Below, piece after piece: positions 1-10,722 of a DNA stretch of 64,000 bases. The stretch is taken from assembly GCA_024516035.1 (NCBI GenBank), contig CM044964.1, positions 22,487,806 through 22,551,805 on the forward strand, in the 5' to 3' direction. Below the pieces are notes generated by a model. It saw only the letters and a program-made list of their open reading frames with translations, was not told the DNA's origin and searched no databases. Both the position numbers and the translations under genes were made by a program. This DNA is from Bactericera cockerelli (taxonomy: Eukaryota; Arthropoda; Insecta; Hemiptera; Triozidae). Numbering within the stretch: the stretch's first letter is position 1; each line of letters begins with the position of its first letter.

Positions 1-68
1 TACACAGTGCGCAATCTGTGATTTAGCGCCACAGGGGTACTACAAAACGTCTATTAATTTTGCCCTTA
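1..68. mobile_element. MITE-N fragment (AGGGCGGAATT family)
   Basis: The window opens inside a copy of a short element seen whole at 8661-8791 and 20751-20880. It has the CTATTAATTTTGCCCTTA end and the internal 'dTTAGCGCCACAG' block. The other end lies outside the window. Confidence 0.6.
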
Positions 69-323
69 TTCTTCTCATAAACTACAACAAACAATTTAAA
101 AAAAAAAAAAAAAAAATTAAATAAATCAAATCTTTTAAAATTTAAAAGTCAAACTGCGAACCATACTTATGGAGTCTTAAATTTGAGAATTTCATAACAC
201 AAAAATATAACTATCAAAGCTTTACCCCTTTTTTGACTACCAGCAATAAAACTGATTATTTTTACAACAGATACAATACAAATATAGGCTTTATGAATTT
301 TGAACTAAAATAAGTCCAACTAC

Positions 324-509
324 ATAAACTTGAGCTTAAAATTATACACAAGTTTAGTGGTAAAACCAATTTTATTATGATTTTCATAAACTTGACCTTA
401 AAATTATGCATAATTTTAGTAGTTCAACCTATTTTATTATGATTTTTATAAACTTGAGCTTAAAATTATGCATAATTTTTGAGGTACAACCGATTTTATT
501 TCAAGTAAT
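324..509. repeat. 62-bp tandem repeat, three copies
   Basis: Three imperfect copies begin at about 324, 386 and 448, each starting ATAAACTTGAsCTTAAAATTA and ending in an ATTTTATTATGATTTT-like stretch. No coding content is visible. Confidence 0.75.
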
Positions 510-606
510 TAGGGTGGTGCAGAAGAGTATGCCATGGTCAACATTAACACCACCCTTGATCAAATTTAACGCAAGTAAATAAAATAAAATAAAATAAAAT
601 AAAAAA
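510..606 (+). mobile_element. L-family retroposon fragment with (AAAAT)n tail
   Basis: A GGGTGGTG...CACCACCCTTGATCAA block followed by an (AAAAT)n tail. Related copies lie at 18870-19020 (- strand) and 43735-43855 (+ strand). Confidence 0.45.
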
Positions 607-639
607 AGCAATCATATTTGTGTTCATCACTGATAATAA

Positions 640-762
640 ATATCACAATTACTCAAACTCGCTTTACTAAATCTACGCTTAAACCGGGACTTGAACCACC
701 GACCTTTAGGTTACAAGTCCGCCGCCTTATCGATCAAGCCACTAAGGTCTGTAAATTTATCG
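640..762 (-). mobile_element. SINE-C
   Basis: Antisense copy of the family with the tRNA-like head ACCGACCTCAGTGGCTTGAT, B-box-like GGTTCAAGTCC, and a body ending in 'GATATCACGAAAGTGATTAACAC'-like sequence. Full copies stand at 39220-39365 and 39391-39540. Confidence 0.7.
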
Positions 763-946
763 GAAGTAAAACAACAACAATCTAAATTTTTCATTTCATT
801 TCATTTCACAGGCAAAGGAAATTCAAATTTCTTGGCATTATAAGACAAAAGTGCTCAATCGAAGTTGAAGATTTGCATACCACAACTACTTGTCTAGATA
901 TTTATTAAATTATTTAAGTCCAAATTTATTTATTCATATCATCATC

Positions 947-3900
947 ATGTTCGTCAAAATGGAAAGCCCCCAAGTTCTACTGGCAACATGTTGCCTGATA
1001 GCTGTCATTCAGTGCATACAGGGTGCCCCCTCCAAACCACGTGAGTACCTGCTTATGTTATTTATTTAATTTTTAGCCTAATGTCTATTTTCGGAGAGAA
1101 TGAGTGAGTGAAATAAAGTGAGAGAGAAAGAGTGAGTTAGAGATAGAGAAAGAGAGGAACAGAGAGGGATAGAGAGAGAGAGAGAGAGCTGAGAGATGGA
1201 TATACAATAGAGAAAGAAAGAGAGGAAGAGTGAAAGAAAAAGAGAGGGAGAGAGGGAAAGAGAAAAATAATGAAAATCAAATTTAAGAGGTCAGAACCTA
1301 GGTGGACGTTGTTTAACTTCAGTGATCTGACTAACTCTAGCTGGGGGACTATAAACAGGGAGTAGACCATCAGTCTGGCTGGGGGACTAAAAATAAGGAG
1401 TAGACCAGCATTGGCTTGGTTCTGGGGGCCCTTGTCAATTATTAGCTTCTTTTTAAAGACAGTGGTAGAAGTGCTGAGTCATTTCTCCACTGTCTGGCTA
1501 CCATCGTTCACGATGATGGCACCCTAATATGATGATGATCTGACTAGAACTGGTGTAATGAACGTTCCATTGATGGTGGCCAGTAGGTACTTATTTAAAT
1601 GAATGATGTCAGTCTGTAGTAAAATATATTTACTATTTTTCTCTTTTTTCAGAATATGATTTCAGCGTAGATTTAAGTAAAACGAGTTTGAGTGGTTGAA
1701 ATACCACGAAAGTTTTTTTTTTTAGCCTCCCCATCGTGGTATGACCATCCAGTTGAAAACACGTTAACACACCCCCCCCCCCCTAATCAGCTTGAAAAAA
1801 TTGAGTTTTTCACAGCCTTTTTTATTTCGTAGCCACGAAAGAGCAGTTTCTAGAGAATGAAAAGTACAACGTGATATGACCAAATGACAATACAGTTGTC
1901 GGTGACGTTAAATCTAAAAAAAAAAACCGGAAAATGTATTAATTTCTTCTTTTGATGACGTTAAATAAATAAATAAAGCGGAAAAATGTATTATTTCCTC
2001 TTTCTCCACAGCCGTCTGGGTCAAGAACTGCCCCCAGAGTGGTCCCCTGTCCCTGAACGACTGCATCGTCAAGCGGATCCGGTTCGCCATGCCGTACGTG
2101 GTACCCGGGTATCCGAAGTACCGCCTCCCGGCACTCGACCCACTTGAGGTCACCTCCATAGAGGTCGACACCGGGTCCAAACAGATCGGCCTCTCGCTCA
2201 AACTCGCCAAGGTAGTAGTAGTAGTAATAGTAAAATTTATTTTTATTTAATTATAAAATAATTGTTACAATTGTGAGGTTGGCATTAAAGCTTAAAAAAT
2301 AAATACAATGCAACTAATTAGTAACTAATTTACATCAGTTAAAATTGGATATTCAAAAAAAAAAAAAAAAAAAAACTAAAAACATAGGTACCTTTAACTT
2401 TTTAAGTGATTTTTTATACATTTCGGGTCATTCATGGTTCTTTTTTTTACTTTACATTTTAGGTCTCGCTAACAATAACTGATTTCTTATAATCATTTAT
2501 GTGTACTGTGACATTTAATAAACAGTATAATATAAAATCACTTCCAGCTGTTTTATAATTATAAGCTTTTATGTCCTTATCGGGCACCTAGCTTTAAAAT
2601 AAAACATAGTAAAAAACAATAAAATAAATGGTTCGAATCTCATTTTTGGAGACTTTTCATTCTCTCTACTTTTTTTACATCAAACTCGCCAAGGTCAAGA
2701 TTCACGGTCTGCACACCGCCGACTTTTACAAGTCGAGCATCGACCTCGCGAGCCGCCACTGGGAGCTGTACTTCACCAATCCTCGACTGGAGGTGCTGGG
2801 TGACTACAAGATGGACGGGAAAGTGCTCATCCTGCCCATCACCGGAGAGGGCCTGGGCAACATCACCTTGTGTAAGTTGAGAACCGACCTCAGTAGCTTT
2901 TTTTTTAAGCTTTATTAGGTAGAACAAAAAATATATACAGTAGAACACAATGAAATATAAAGAAAAACAAAAAGATTAAACAAATATACAAGAAGGAAAA
3001 AAAGAGAGAAATGTCCTACCTAAAGGGCGGGGTTATTGCCTGTGACAATATCTTCCACCCACCCAGGTTACAAGGCAGCGGACTTGTAACCTGGAGGTCA
3101 GTGGTTCAAGTCCCGGTTTCAGCGTAGATTTAATAAAGCGAGTTTGAGTAGTTGTGATATCACAAAAGTGATTAACACAAATATGATAACTTTTTATTTA
3201 TTTGATTTTAAAACATACAATTTACAAAATGTAAAAAATTTCCTCCATGCTAGACGAATAGAGTATTGTGCCCATTACACAGGCGGCATTGCTTTTCTGA
3301 ATTTCAATAGATATTCTTTGTCGTAAAAACTCATGACATGCTATTGTGTAAGTTGAGAATTTTCCGCGCGCGCAATTAGCTCAGTGGTTAAGCACGCGCT
3401 TGGCATGTGGAAGGGTTGGGGGTAAGAGATTGACACAGGCAATAACCCCGCCCTTTAGCTAGGACATTAACTTCATTCTCTTTTTTTTTTCTTGTATATT
3501 TGCTTAATCTTTTTGTTTTTCTTTATATTTCATTGTATTCTACTGTATAGGTATATTTTTTGTTCTACCCAATAAAGTTTTTTTTTAAAAAAAAAGGTCC
3601 CGGGATCGATCACCCGTGCCGACAAATTTTTTACTTTCTATTGGCTATAAGCTGTAGAAAGTATTGTATTCGGTCACTTTTTTATAAATTGAGTTGATAA
3701 CATTTCTTTCAATTGGTCACAGTTATTATTTGTAAGGGATACCTTCCGATGCGCTCGTGTTGACCCAGCACCTAATTGGGAAGTATTGTGTCAGTTCTCG
3801 CCCATCAGAGGGGAGGCATACTACGGGATGGATAATAGTCAAATTGATAGTGCCGGGATTGTAATATGTACCTAAGTGGAAGAGAAGGGTTGGGTGGAAG

Positions 3901-6890
3901 AGATTGCCATGTGCTCATGTAGCCTTTCAATAGTTAGCTTTGTTATTCGAACAGTGGACTATTTCGAATATGATGGGGCTATTAGTTCTTACATTGACTA
4001 GAGGTGTTCTGAGGGCAGCAGCAGTTAAAGAGCCTGCTATAGCGAAGTTGAGGCTTGTTTTCAACTTGAATACAGGGTGTTAGGGGTAAGGATATACAGT
4101 GTGTAACATGTAACAACAACAATAATAATAATAACACTAATTCCCATCCACTATCATTTTCTCGTCCACAGCGGACATCTGAGGCCACTGCACCATGTAA
4201 AGTAAAACACTAATTCCCATCCACTTTCATTTTCTCGTCCACAGCGGATATCTGTCCCGGTAGCTCAGTGGTAAAGGCGGCACTCTGTGAATCCAGAGAT
4301 TCCAGAGGTCGTGGGTTCAAAAACCAGCCGGGGCCTGATAAATTATCCTCCTATTTGGGATTTTTACCACATAAATAATATGACTTGGGCTTACTGCTGG
4401 AATAATGGGACTTCAATAGTCCTAATCTGGCAGTATAAATCAGACGATATTATTATTATTATATCTCAGGCCACTACACCATGTAAAGTAAAACACTAAT
4501 TCCCATCCACTTTCATTTTCTCGTCCACAGCGGATATCTGTCCCGGTAGCTCAGTGGTAAAGGCGGCACTCTGTGAATCCAGAGATTCCAGAGGTCGTGG
4601 GTTCAAAAACCAGCCGGGGCCTGATAAGTTATCCTCCTATTGGCGATTTTTACCACATAAATAATATGTCTGCTGGAATAATGGGACTTTAATAGTCCTC
4701 ATCGGGCAGTATAAATAAGACGATATTATTATTATTATATCTCAGGCCACTACACCATGTAAAGTAAAAGCCTAATTCCCATCCACTTTCATTTTCTCGT
4801 CCACAGCGGACATCTCAGGCCACTACACCATGGACTGGGAATACTACAAGAAGAACAACAAGCAATACGCCCACATCACCAGCAGCACCATGGGGTTCAA
4901 AGTGGGGCGGGCGTACTTTAACTACCAGAATCTGTTCAACGGGGACAAAGCTTTGGGTGAGTGAATTTCTTCTAATTTTGACGGATTGCCTAAGGCAATA
5001 ACCCCGCCCTCTAGGTAGGACATATATTATGTAAAAAATTGTATATTTTTCTTTATTATTATTTTTTTTTCTTCTATTATATTGTACTAGCGCGATGTCG
5101 CCTGCTTTGCGGGCCGAGGCATGGCCGTGAAATCAAAAAATCTTTTTTCGCCAATGGCAGGTGTTGTAGTGAGAATTTCGAAAAATCCCGTCTCATTGCA
5201 CATCTAGACTATAAGACAAAGCTACCTACCAAATTTCAGCTCGCTAGGTATTACGGTTTGGGCTATACATAGAGCGATGATCAGTCAGTCAGTGGTCAGT
5301 CAGTGACTTTGACATTTATATATTAAGATTTTAATTTGTAATTATTTGTATTGTATCTAATATGTCCTATCAATAAAGTGTTAAAAAAAAAAAAAAAAAA
5401 ATAGATTGTCTGTAAGTCTTTCCCGGTAGTGGTCGAGGCGTCTGACTGGTAATCCAGAACTCGCTGGTTCACAACTCACCCGAGACATGACAAGTTATCC
5501 TCCCATTTGAGATTTTGTAAATAGAGACAGTTTCAAGAGATTTTATTTTTGAGAAATTTTCTAACAGTAGAAATCGGAAGTATTGTTTTTTTTGTTACAA
5601 ATACAAACACCAAACTGACCCAGAAACAGCTGAATATATTAAATAAACTGACCTACAATCAACCCTTATCCCAATCATGCGAATTTCTAAAACCCGTATG
5701 ACGTATTGTTTTCGAAATCGAAAAGTTGTAAATATTCATTTATTTTACTATATGAATCCCTAATTTGAATAGAGCTACCTGTATGACCTGTGATCTCTAA
5801 TCATTCAAGGCGGGTAGTCTAGTTTCAAGAGAAAAAATGACCCAGAATCAGCCTTACATAATTACTATTGAACTGACCTACAATCTACTATCAACCCGCA
5901 TCCCAAATATTATGCGAATTTCGTGAACCCGCATGTCTCTTGTCTTATAGTTTTCCCTGGGATGAAAATATTGTGTTATTAAAAAAAGTTTTAGGAAATT
6001 TTGGAATTCCAAAATCCATGTGGTTTTGCTCACATGAAAATGTTATTTTATTTTGGTTTTGAGTCGCTCTGACTTGAGAGCGTGTCTAGCTTAGCTTAAC
6101 TTTTATTATTTTTTTATTTTAATCTCTTTTGGGAGGACAAAGTACAATATTTACAATATAAAATTAAGAAGAAGCAAACATATGAAAAAACAGTATGAAA
6201 AATAAATAAAAAAGAAAATAAATACTAATGTCCGAACCAAAAGGCGGGGTTATTTCCTGTGGCAATCTCTCCCACCCAACTTTAATCCTGTTTCATAATT
6301 TTTGTGTCCCCTAGTGTGAGAGTGTCTTGTTATCGAGACTATAAATAACCATGATTTTTTTTCTTTAATTCAACCTGTATTTAATTTATGGTAAAAATAC
6401 TTCCGATTGCTAATATATTTTTTTTTTTTTAATGGCTTTGTTTAACGTGGCAGGATTCTCCCAAGGGAGCTCTTTCACCCAACCACCGGTATTGTCAGGT
6501 TCCATATCAGGAACCTGACGTTGATTTTAAGTACTCCACTGCTTTTGTCTTAAAGCTACCAAATCCAGTGGAGTTTCTTAATTCCACAGTCGAGCTGCAG
6601 TAACTTGAAATGACCGCTCTCCTGCTGTAGTTCGCTCACCGTTTTATTAGAAATTTCTCGGAAATAATAAAGTTTCTAATAATTTTACAGTAAAAAAAAT
6701 CATGATAAAAAAACGAAACCTCTCCTCTATTGTTTCAGGGGCCCAGATGAACAACTTCCTTAACGAAAACTGGGCCGAGGTGATTCAAGAGTTCGGCCCG
6801 GCCGTGGGCGATGCTTTCAACCAAGTATTTCGACAGCTCATTCAGAACGGGTTCGATCTGGTGCCTTTCGACTCTTTCTTCCCTGAATAA
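947..6890 (+). CDS. Takeout/JHBP-family secreted protein 1 (5 exons, 257 aa)
   Basis: Exons 947-1040, 2012-2211, 2694-2871, 4807-4956 and 6739-6890 join with GT-AG borders and consistent phase into 257 codons. Residues 1-27 are a signal peptide (hydrophobic LLATCCLIAVIQC). The mature N-terminus has the two cysteines typical of takeout/JHBP proteins (Cys38, Cys49). Then come LDPLEVTSIEV, GDYKMDGKVLILPI.GEG and SDISGHYTMDW, and the C-terminus N-x-NW...FFPE, all in family order and at normal length. Members are secreted carriers of small hydrophobic ligands such as juvenile hormone; the ligand here is unknown. Compared with gene 2 it lacks two introns (between gene 2's exons 2/3 and 3/4) and has a private intron at 2212-2693. 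The first ATG is chosen; the second, at 959, would also leave a signal peptide. Confidence 0.9.
1090..1270. repeat. GA-rich microsatellite
   Basis: Degenerate (GA)n and GAAAGAGA stretches in intron 1 of takeout gene 1. Confidence 0.7.
1290..1590 (-). mobile_element. SINE-5S remnant split by SINE-G
   Basis: The sequences flanking 1334-1536 join into an antisense 5S-derived SINE head (GGACGTTG.TTAACTTC, then GAACTGGTGTAATGAACG). SINE-G split it, leaving a 10-bp duplication. Confidence 0.65.
1334..1536 (-). mobile_element. SINE-G with two tail units, 10-bp TSD
   Basis: Antisense SINE-G (GGGTGGCG...TCATCGTGAACGATGG head) with about two copies of the 38-bp tail unit. GATCTGACTA stands at 1324-1333 and again at 1537-1546, a clear target-site duplication that fixes the element's ends. 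Confidence 0.75.
1691..1860. mobile_element. Fragments of SINE-5S tail and SINE-D tail
   Basis: 1720-1770 resembles the SINE-5S tail (GACCATCCAGTTGAAAAC...ACGTTAAC). 1790-1850 resembles the antisense SINE-D tail (TTTCACAGCC...TATTTCGTAGCCACGAAA). Both are truncated. Confidence 0.45.
2214..2679 (-). mobile_element. Retroposon-like insertion that forms intron 2 of takeout gene 1
   Basis: A 466-bp insert lies between two perfect copies of TCAAACTCGCCAAGGT (2198-2213 and 2680-2695). The coding sequence occurs once outside it, so the repeat is a target-site duplication. The GTAGTAGTAGTAATAG end next to the 5' copy reads as a (TAC)n tail on the - strand. The donor GT (2212-2213) is the last two bases of the 5' duplication. 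The acceptor AG (2692-2693) lies in the 3' duplication and is the first AG after a pyrimidine tract at 2659-2677. Splicing removes the insert plus one duplication and restores the frame exactly. I do not recognise the element family. Confidence 0.8.
2895..3060 (-). mobile_element. H retroposon
   Basis: Antisense copy: poly-T and AAGCTTTATTAGGTAGAAC tail at the left, TAAAGGGCGGGGTTATTGCC near the right. This family occurs more than ten times in the window. Confidence 0.7.
3061..3185 (+). mobile_element. SINE-C
   Basis: Sense copy with GCAGCGGACTTGTAACCTGG and GGTTCAAGTCCCGGTTTCAG. The start of the head is missing. Confidence 0.65.
3366..3840 (+). mobile_element. SINE-D interrupted by an H retroposon
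   Basis: The SINE-D head (GCGCAATTAGCTCAGTGGTT) starts at about 3369. The copy is broken at about 3415 by an H retroposon (to about 3597, ending AATAAAG and poly-A), then continues as GGTCCCGGGATCGATCACC. A further palindromic insert at about 3632-3705 (TACTTTCTA...TAGAAAGTATTG) separates the head from the body, which resumes with GTAAGGGATACCTTCC. Confidence 0.6.
4137..4830 (+). repeat. Tandemly amplified 3' splice site of exon 4, with two SINE-A copies inside
   Basis: The block TTTTCTCGTCCACAGCGGA, intron end plus exon start, occurs four times, with its AG ending at 4171, 4244, 4530 and 4806. Only the last continues into the real exon 4. The others run into TGTAAAGTAAAA after ..CCATG, the joint between repeat units. 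Copies 2 and 3 each carry a SINE-A inside the exon-derived part (about 4251-4470 and 4537-4745). Copy 1 has an in-frame stop after three codons. Confidence 0.8.
4983..5392 (+). mobile_element. H retroposon interrupted by a Helitron
   Basis: Sense H copy (AGGCAATAACCCCGCCCT at 4993) ending with AATAAAGTG and poly-A at about 5390, broken at 5087-5328. Confidence 0.65.
5087..5328 (-). mobile_element. Short non-autonomous Helitron
   Basis: Read on the - strand the element starts TCTTAATATATAAATG at 5328, has a GCCCGC-AAA-GCAGGC hairpin, and ends CTAG at 5087, between A and T as Helitrons do. It has no coding capacity. Related to 12014-12254. Confidence 0.7.
6110..6290 (-). mobile_element. H retroposon
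   Basis: Antisense copy in the last intron of takeout gene 1 (AAAGGCGGGGTTATTTCC at about 6240, TTTTGGGAGGACAAAGTAC on the left). Confidence 0.6.
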
Positions 6891-7094
6891 TAATGTTCAA
6901 CGTACATAAAAGGACATTATTTATACCACTATACCACCTGAATAGGACCATAAGGTTCTGTCATAATATTGCAGACAAGTTTTTTTCCCAAGTCGGTTTT
7001 GTAATTGTGCAATTTTTTCGGCTGGAGTGAACTAACGTAGGTATTTAATATTTTATTCTGAGTAAAAACTCTGCAACAATGTATTGTATTGAAT

Positions 7095-7310
7095 CCACAT
7101 AAGCCACACTAAATTCTGACCCGGTAGCTCAGTGGTATCCAAAGATTCCAGAGCTCGTGGGTTCGAAACCCAGCCTGTGACATGACAAGTTATCCTCCCA
7201 TTTGGTATTTTTATGACATAATACTATGTCTTGGGCTTACTGCTGAAATAATGGTACTTTAATTGTCTTGATTGGGCAGTATAAATAAGCCGATTTTATT
7301 ATTATCATAA
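7095..7310 (+). mobile_element. SINE-A
   Basis: CCCGGTAGCTCAGTGGTA head with a deletion in the D-to-anticodon region, GGTTCGAAACCCAGCC, and the GGGCAGTATAAATAAG...ATT tail. Lies 200 bp past the stop of takeout gene 1. Confidence 0.7.
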
Positions 7311-7681
7311 ATTCAATTAGAAAGGTTTTGTGAGTAAATATCGATTACAAATTTAAAAATCGATAACGAATAGTACCTTTTTTCTTGTTATAATATTGTT
7401 TTTTTTTTATATATTATCTATTGTTTATTATTTTATTAATATTATTTCTGTGAAATAAAGATGAAATCTTTGAAAATATCGTTGTTTTATTAACAAAATG
7501 AAGGTAGGTATTTTTTTGGCAGGAAGATTTAGTCTATGATTATAAAACAGGATTGTAAAAATAATAAGCCAGACCCTCTCTCCAGTCCTTTCAAATAAAC
7601 ATACAGCATCAAGCTTGAATTGAGGGTCGGTCTTTACTATTATAGACTGGTAGGTGTTCCACAAGGGAAGCACCAATTATC

Positions 7682-7945
7682 AAGAGCGCACGATTAGCTC
7701 AGTGGTTAAGCCTTCGCTTGCCATGCGGAAGGTTCGAACCCCCGCGCCGACAAAAAATTTGTACTCAAAATTTGGTTACAGTTGTTTGTAAGGGATACCT
7801 TCCCGTGCGCTCGTGTTGACCCAGCAGCTAAATGGGAAGTACCGTGTCACTTCTCGCACATCAGAGGGGAGGTATGCATACTACAACACAGACCACAAAC
7901 GTCTACAGTAGCTCCTGTTTCATAAGAATTTGTATGCACGCCGTT
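7682..7945 (+). mobile_element. SINE-D
   Basis: GATTAGCTCAGTGGTTAAGC head with CGGAAGGTTCGAACCC, then the GGGATACCTTCC...GTGTTGACCCAGCA body and CATCAGAGGGGAGG. It is the cleanest copy of this family here. Confidence 0.75.
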
Positions 7946-8394
7946 TAGTTCATAGTTATGCAATGTGGAGTACTCTTTATGTTGTATAGTTCATTACGTT
8001 ATTGTTCTTGAAGTATTGAGGAAGTCAGGATTTGTTTTAACATTACTAATGAGAATATTTATTTTTAAAAATGTTCATTCTACCTGAAATGTTTAAATAA
8101 CTAATGACAAGAATGTTTGAATTGTATACTGTGTCAGTTGGCAACTCTTTGTTTAGAGCAGTTCAAAATAAAAATTTATTTTGTTAATAAAAAATAATTA
8201 TTTGATAACTATAAATAGTGAAGTGAGAAGTAGTACTAGATGTACATGAATATCGGAACATACGTGGACAGCTGTTTCGAACTTACTTGCTCTCATCAGC
8301 AGGTAAAAGATCTGAATATCCATGTTTTCAACTAACCTCTCTAAGATTTTAATCAGTATAAACAGAAAAGTGAGAAGTTTTACTAGATCAATGC

Positions 8395-8590
8395 TTTAGG
8401 TGGAAGAGATTGCCACAGGCAATAACCCCGCCCTTTAGGTAGGACATTATTGTTATTATTATTTATTTTTTTAAACTTATTTATTTTGTCATTTGTTTGT
8501 TTTTTTTTTCCTTTCTTTTCTTAATTTTATACTGTTGTCTGTTTGTCCTCCCCTAAAAAAGCTTAAAAAAAAAAAAAAAAAAAAAAAAAT
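8395..8590 (+). mobile_element. H retroposon
   Basis: GGAAGAGATTGCCACAGGCA followed by a TTTATTTTGTCATTTGTTTG body and a 28-bp poly-A. Confidence 0.7.
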
Positions 8591-8660
8591 GCTTAAGGGA
8601 AAATTGAAATACCAAAGAAATCTAAAAAGAATGGATCTTTTACAATTCAAGTCATGACGA

Positions 8661-8791
8661 AGGGCGAAATTAATAGACAAATTCTATATCACATGTCACT
8701 GCTAAGCGTCAGTTTTCCCTATCTTACACAGTACGCAAACCGTGACTTAGCGCCACAGAGGTATTACAAAAACATCTATTAATTCTGCCCT
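8661..8791. mobile_element. MITE-N
   Basis: 131 bp with inverted ends AGGGCGAAATTAATAGAC / ATTAATTCTGCCCT. Internal ACAGTACGCAAACCGTGACT matches the copy at 20751-20880. Superfamily not identified. Confidence 0.65.
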
Positions 8792-8949
8792 AAGTAATGA
8801 TAGAAACAAACGTTCACTGCTATTTACTAGGTAGGTCCGTAGGGTCTTGGGAAAGAGCTCTAGATACGCTTCATGTCATGCACATTGCATAACTAAGAAA
8901 CAAGCGGCGCTCGGGGTGGCGTGTATACGCATTTCTATACCTGGTTCTA

Positions 8950-9290
8950 AAATTCATTTAGGGTGGTCAAAAAGTACCTTTCTTATTTAATAATAGCTTT
9001 TGATCAACAGGACAGAAAAAATTAAAATAAATTGCAATAGAAAAAAGTTTTTGTGGAGATTTTTTTACAAAGGGTTGTGAAAAGTTAGTCGGTGAAGTAG
9101 TCATTTGTTTATTTTAGATCATTTTTCATGTCTTTTTAACAGTTTGCCTGTGTAATTTTTTGAACCTGTACTCGAATATTGTTTTTGAGCTCTTCTGACA
9201 ATCGCAGTTTATTGGTGTACCTATACTTTTTCCCTCAGGTAGCCCCACACGAAGGTGTCAGGATCTGATGGAACACTTTCTTATATCATA
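8950..9290 (-). pseudogene. Tc1/mariner-type transposase relic
   Basis: On the - strand, 9285-9110 reads, with stops and frameshifts, as FVWGYLREKV followed by EELKNNIRVQVQKIT. This resembles the C-terminal 'PDFFLWGYLKxxVY...LEELKxxI' block of IS630/Tc1/mariner transposases. The catalytic core is not recognisable. Confidence 0.5.
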
Positions 9291-9524
9291 AAACATCCGG
9301 TTTCTCGTTGTGTAATAAGAATGGATAACAAAAAACTTTATTACTTCTGATCGCTGTGAAATTGTGCAGGATTCATTTAAAATCTGTCAAGCCTTGAAAA
9401 TTAAACCAGAAAATCTATTTTTAATAACATTAATGGATAACAAATATATGTTTTTTTTTACATAGGAAAAGTACTATTTGAACACTAGTTTTTGCGAACG
9501 AATCAATCACTGTATTGGATCCAT

Positions 9525-9745
9525 TTGTGCTCTGTACTTGGGTGTTTGGGGTCCACTGATAGGTACCTCGTGAGGAAAAATGAGTAGTTACTTGTATAAG
9601 TAACGACCAGTGGCGGCATTACCAGAGTAAAAAGAAATTAATAGAATTCGAAAAGTGAAGGAGGCTTTTAGTAATGCTGCGCTACCCACAAACATTCTGA
9701 AGTGGCCTTGGGCTTCACCACAAATAAAATCACACATTTTTAACA
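9525..9745 (+). mobile_element. SINE-K, head missing
   Basis: Shares GTACTTGGGTGTTTGGGGTC, CCTCGTGAGGAAAAATGAGT and AGTAATGCTGCGCTACCCAC with the complete copy at 34030-34340. Confidence 0.65.
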
Positions 9746-9899
9746 TTATGTATGTTTTCATGGGGTTAATTTTCTAAGGTTAGCCGTTTTTCACTGATTT
9801 TCACGTCTCTTACGATGGATTTAAATTTGTAGTAGGATCCAGTCAAACACAGCTACATTCTAACATTGGTATTATGTATCTACTAAGTTAAGTTATAAG

Positions 9900-10030
9900 T
9901 CATCATATTTGTGATAATCACTATTGTGATATTACAACTAGTCAAACTCGCTCTACGCTGAATCCGGGACTTGAATTTCCGACCTTCAGATTACAAGTCC
10001 GCCGCCTTATCTATCAAGCAACTGAGGTAT
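9900..10030 (-). mobile_element. SINE-C
   Basis: Antisense copy (GTGATAATCACTATTGTGAT ... TCCGACCTTCAGATTACAAG). Confidence 0.65.
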
Positions 10031-10036
10031 TATGTA

Positions 10037-10722
10037 CAGGGTGGCGCAGTGCGCATGACCACATTTGAAATTGTTGCCATGCGTTTAATATTTGAGTTAA
10101 GATATTGAAATAAAAAGTATTTTGTAGAAAAAATGCGGAAGTTTATTTTACATGAGTCCATTTTTGACGTATGAGAGATGATATCCGACAAATGACGTCT
10201 TTGTCGACTTACACATTCTTCGAGACGCTCCCTGAAGTTGTGCATCACGTTCACCAACTTTTCGTCAGCAATCCGAGCGATTTCACGGCGGATAGAGTCC
10301 TTCAGGTCAGCAAGGGTACGAGGTTCGTCGACATAATCTTTGGCTTTAGATATTCCCTTACAAAAAAATGACACGGAGTGAGGTCGGGTGAGCGTGGCGG
10401 CCACAGCACGTCACCATTCCGGGAAATCACACGACCGGGAAAAATTTGACGCACACGATCCATGGACACTCTTGTCCATGGATCGTGGATTCCTGAGGAG
10501 ATGTTGGTGAACGTGATGGACAACTTTAGCGAGCGTCTCGAAGAATGTAAATCGACAAGTACGTCATTTGTCGGATATCATCTCTCATACGTCAAGAATT
10601 GCCTCATGTAAAATAAACTTCCACATTTTTTCTACAAAATACTTTTTATTTCAATATCTTATCTCAAATATTAAACGCATGGTAACAAATTCAAATGTGG
10701 TCATGCGCACTGCGCCACCCTG
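10037..10722 (-). mobile_element. Foldback element carrying a Tc1/mariner transposase 3' fragment
   Basis: 686 bp between TA dinucleotides, with perfect outer ends CAGGGTGGCGCAGTGCGCAT. The two arms, each about 250 bp, are inverted copies of one another and both encode the transposase C-terminus. Read on the - strand the right part gives GDVLWPPRSPDLTPCHFF, the region of the third catalytic acidic residue in this superfamily, then after a frameshift near 10375 EPRTLADLKDSIRREIARIADE. A short perfect palindrome, GATCCATGGACA / TGTCCATGGATC, sits at 10459-10486 at the turning point. It looks like a self-inverted deletion derivative. Confidence 0.75.

Noticed and set aside
1914..2948. Antisense open frames over exons 2 and 3 of takeout gene 1
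   Set aside because: Shadows of the real exons; the sense strand carries the family motifs and correct splice sites.
4251..4330. tRNA genes at many places (for example 4251, 7682, 11035, 34030, 48362)
   Set aside because: Box A and box B are present, but the acceptor and anticodon stems do not close and each head runs into a family-specific body and tail. They are SINE heads.
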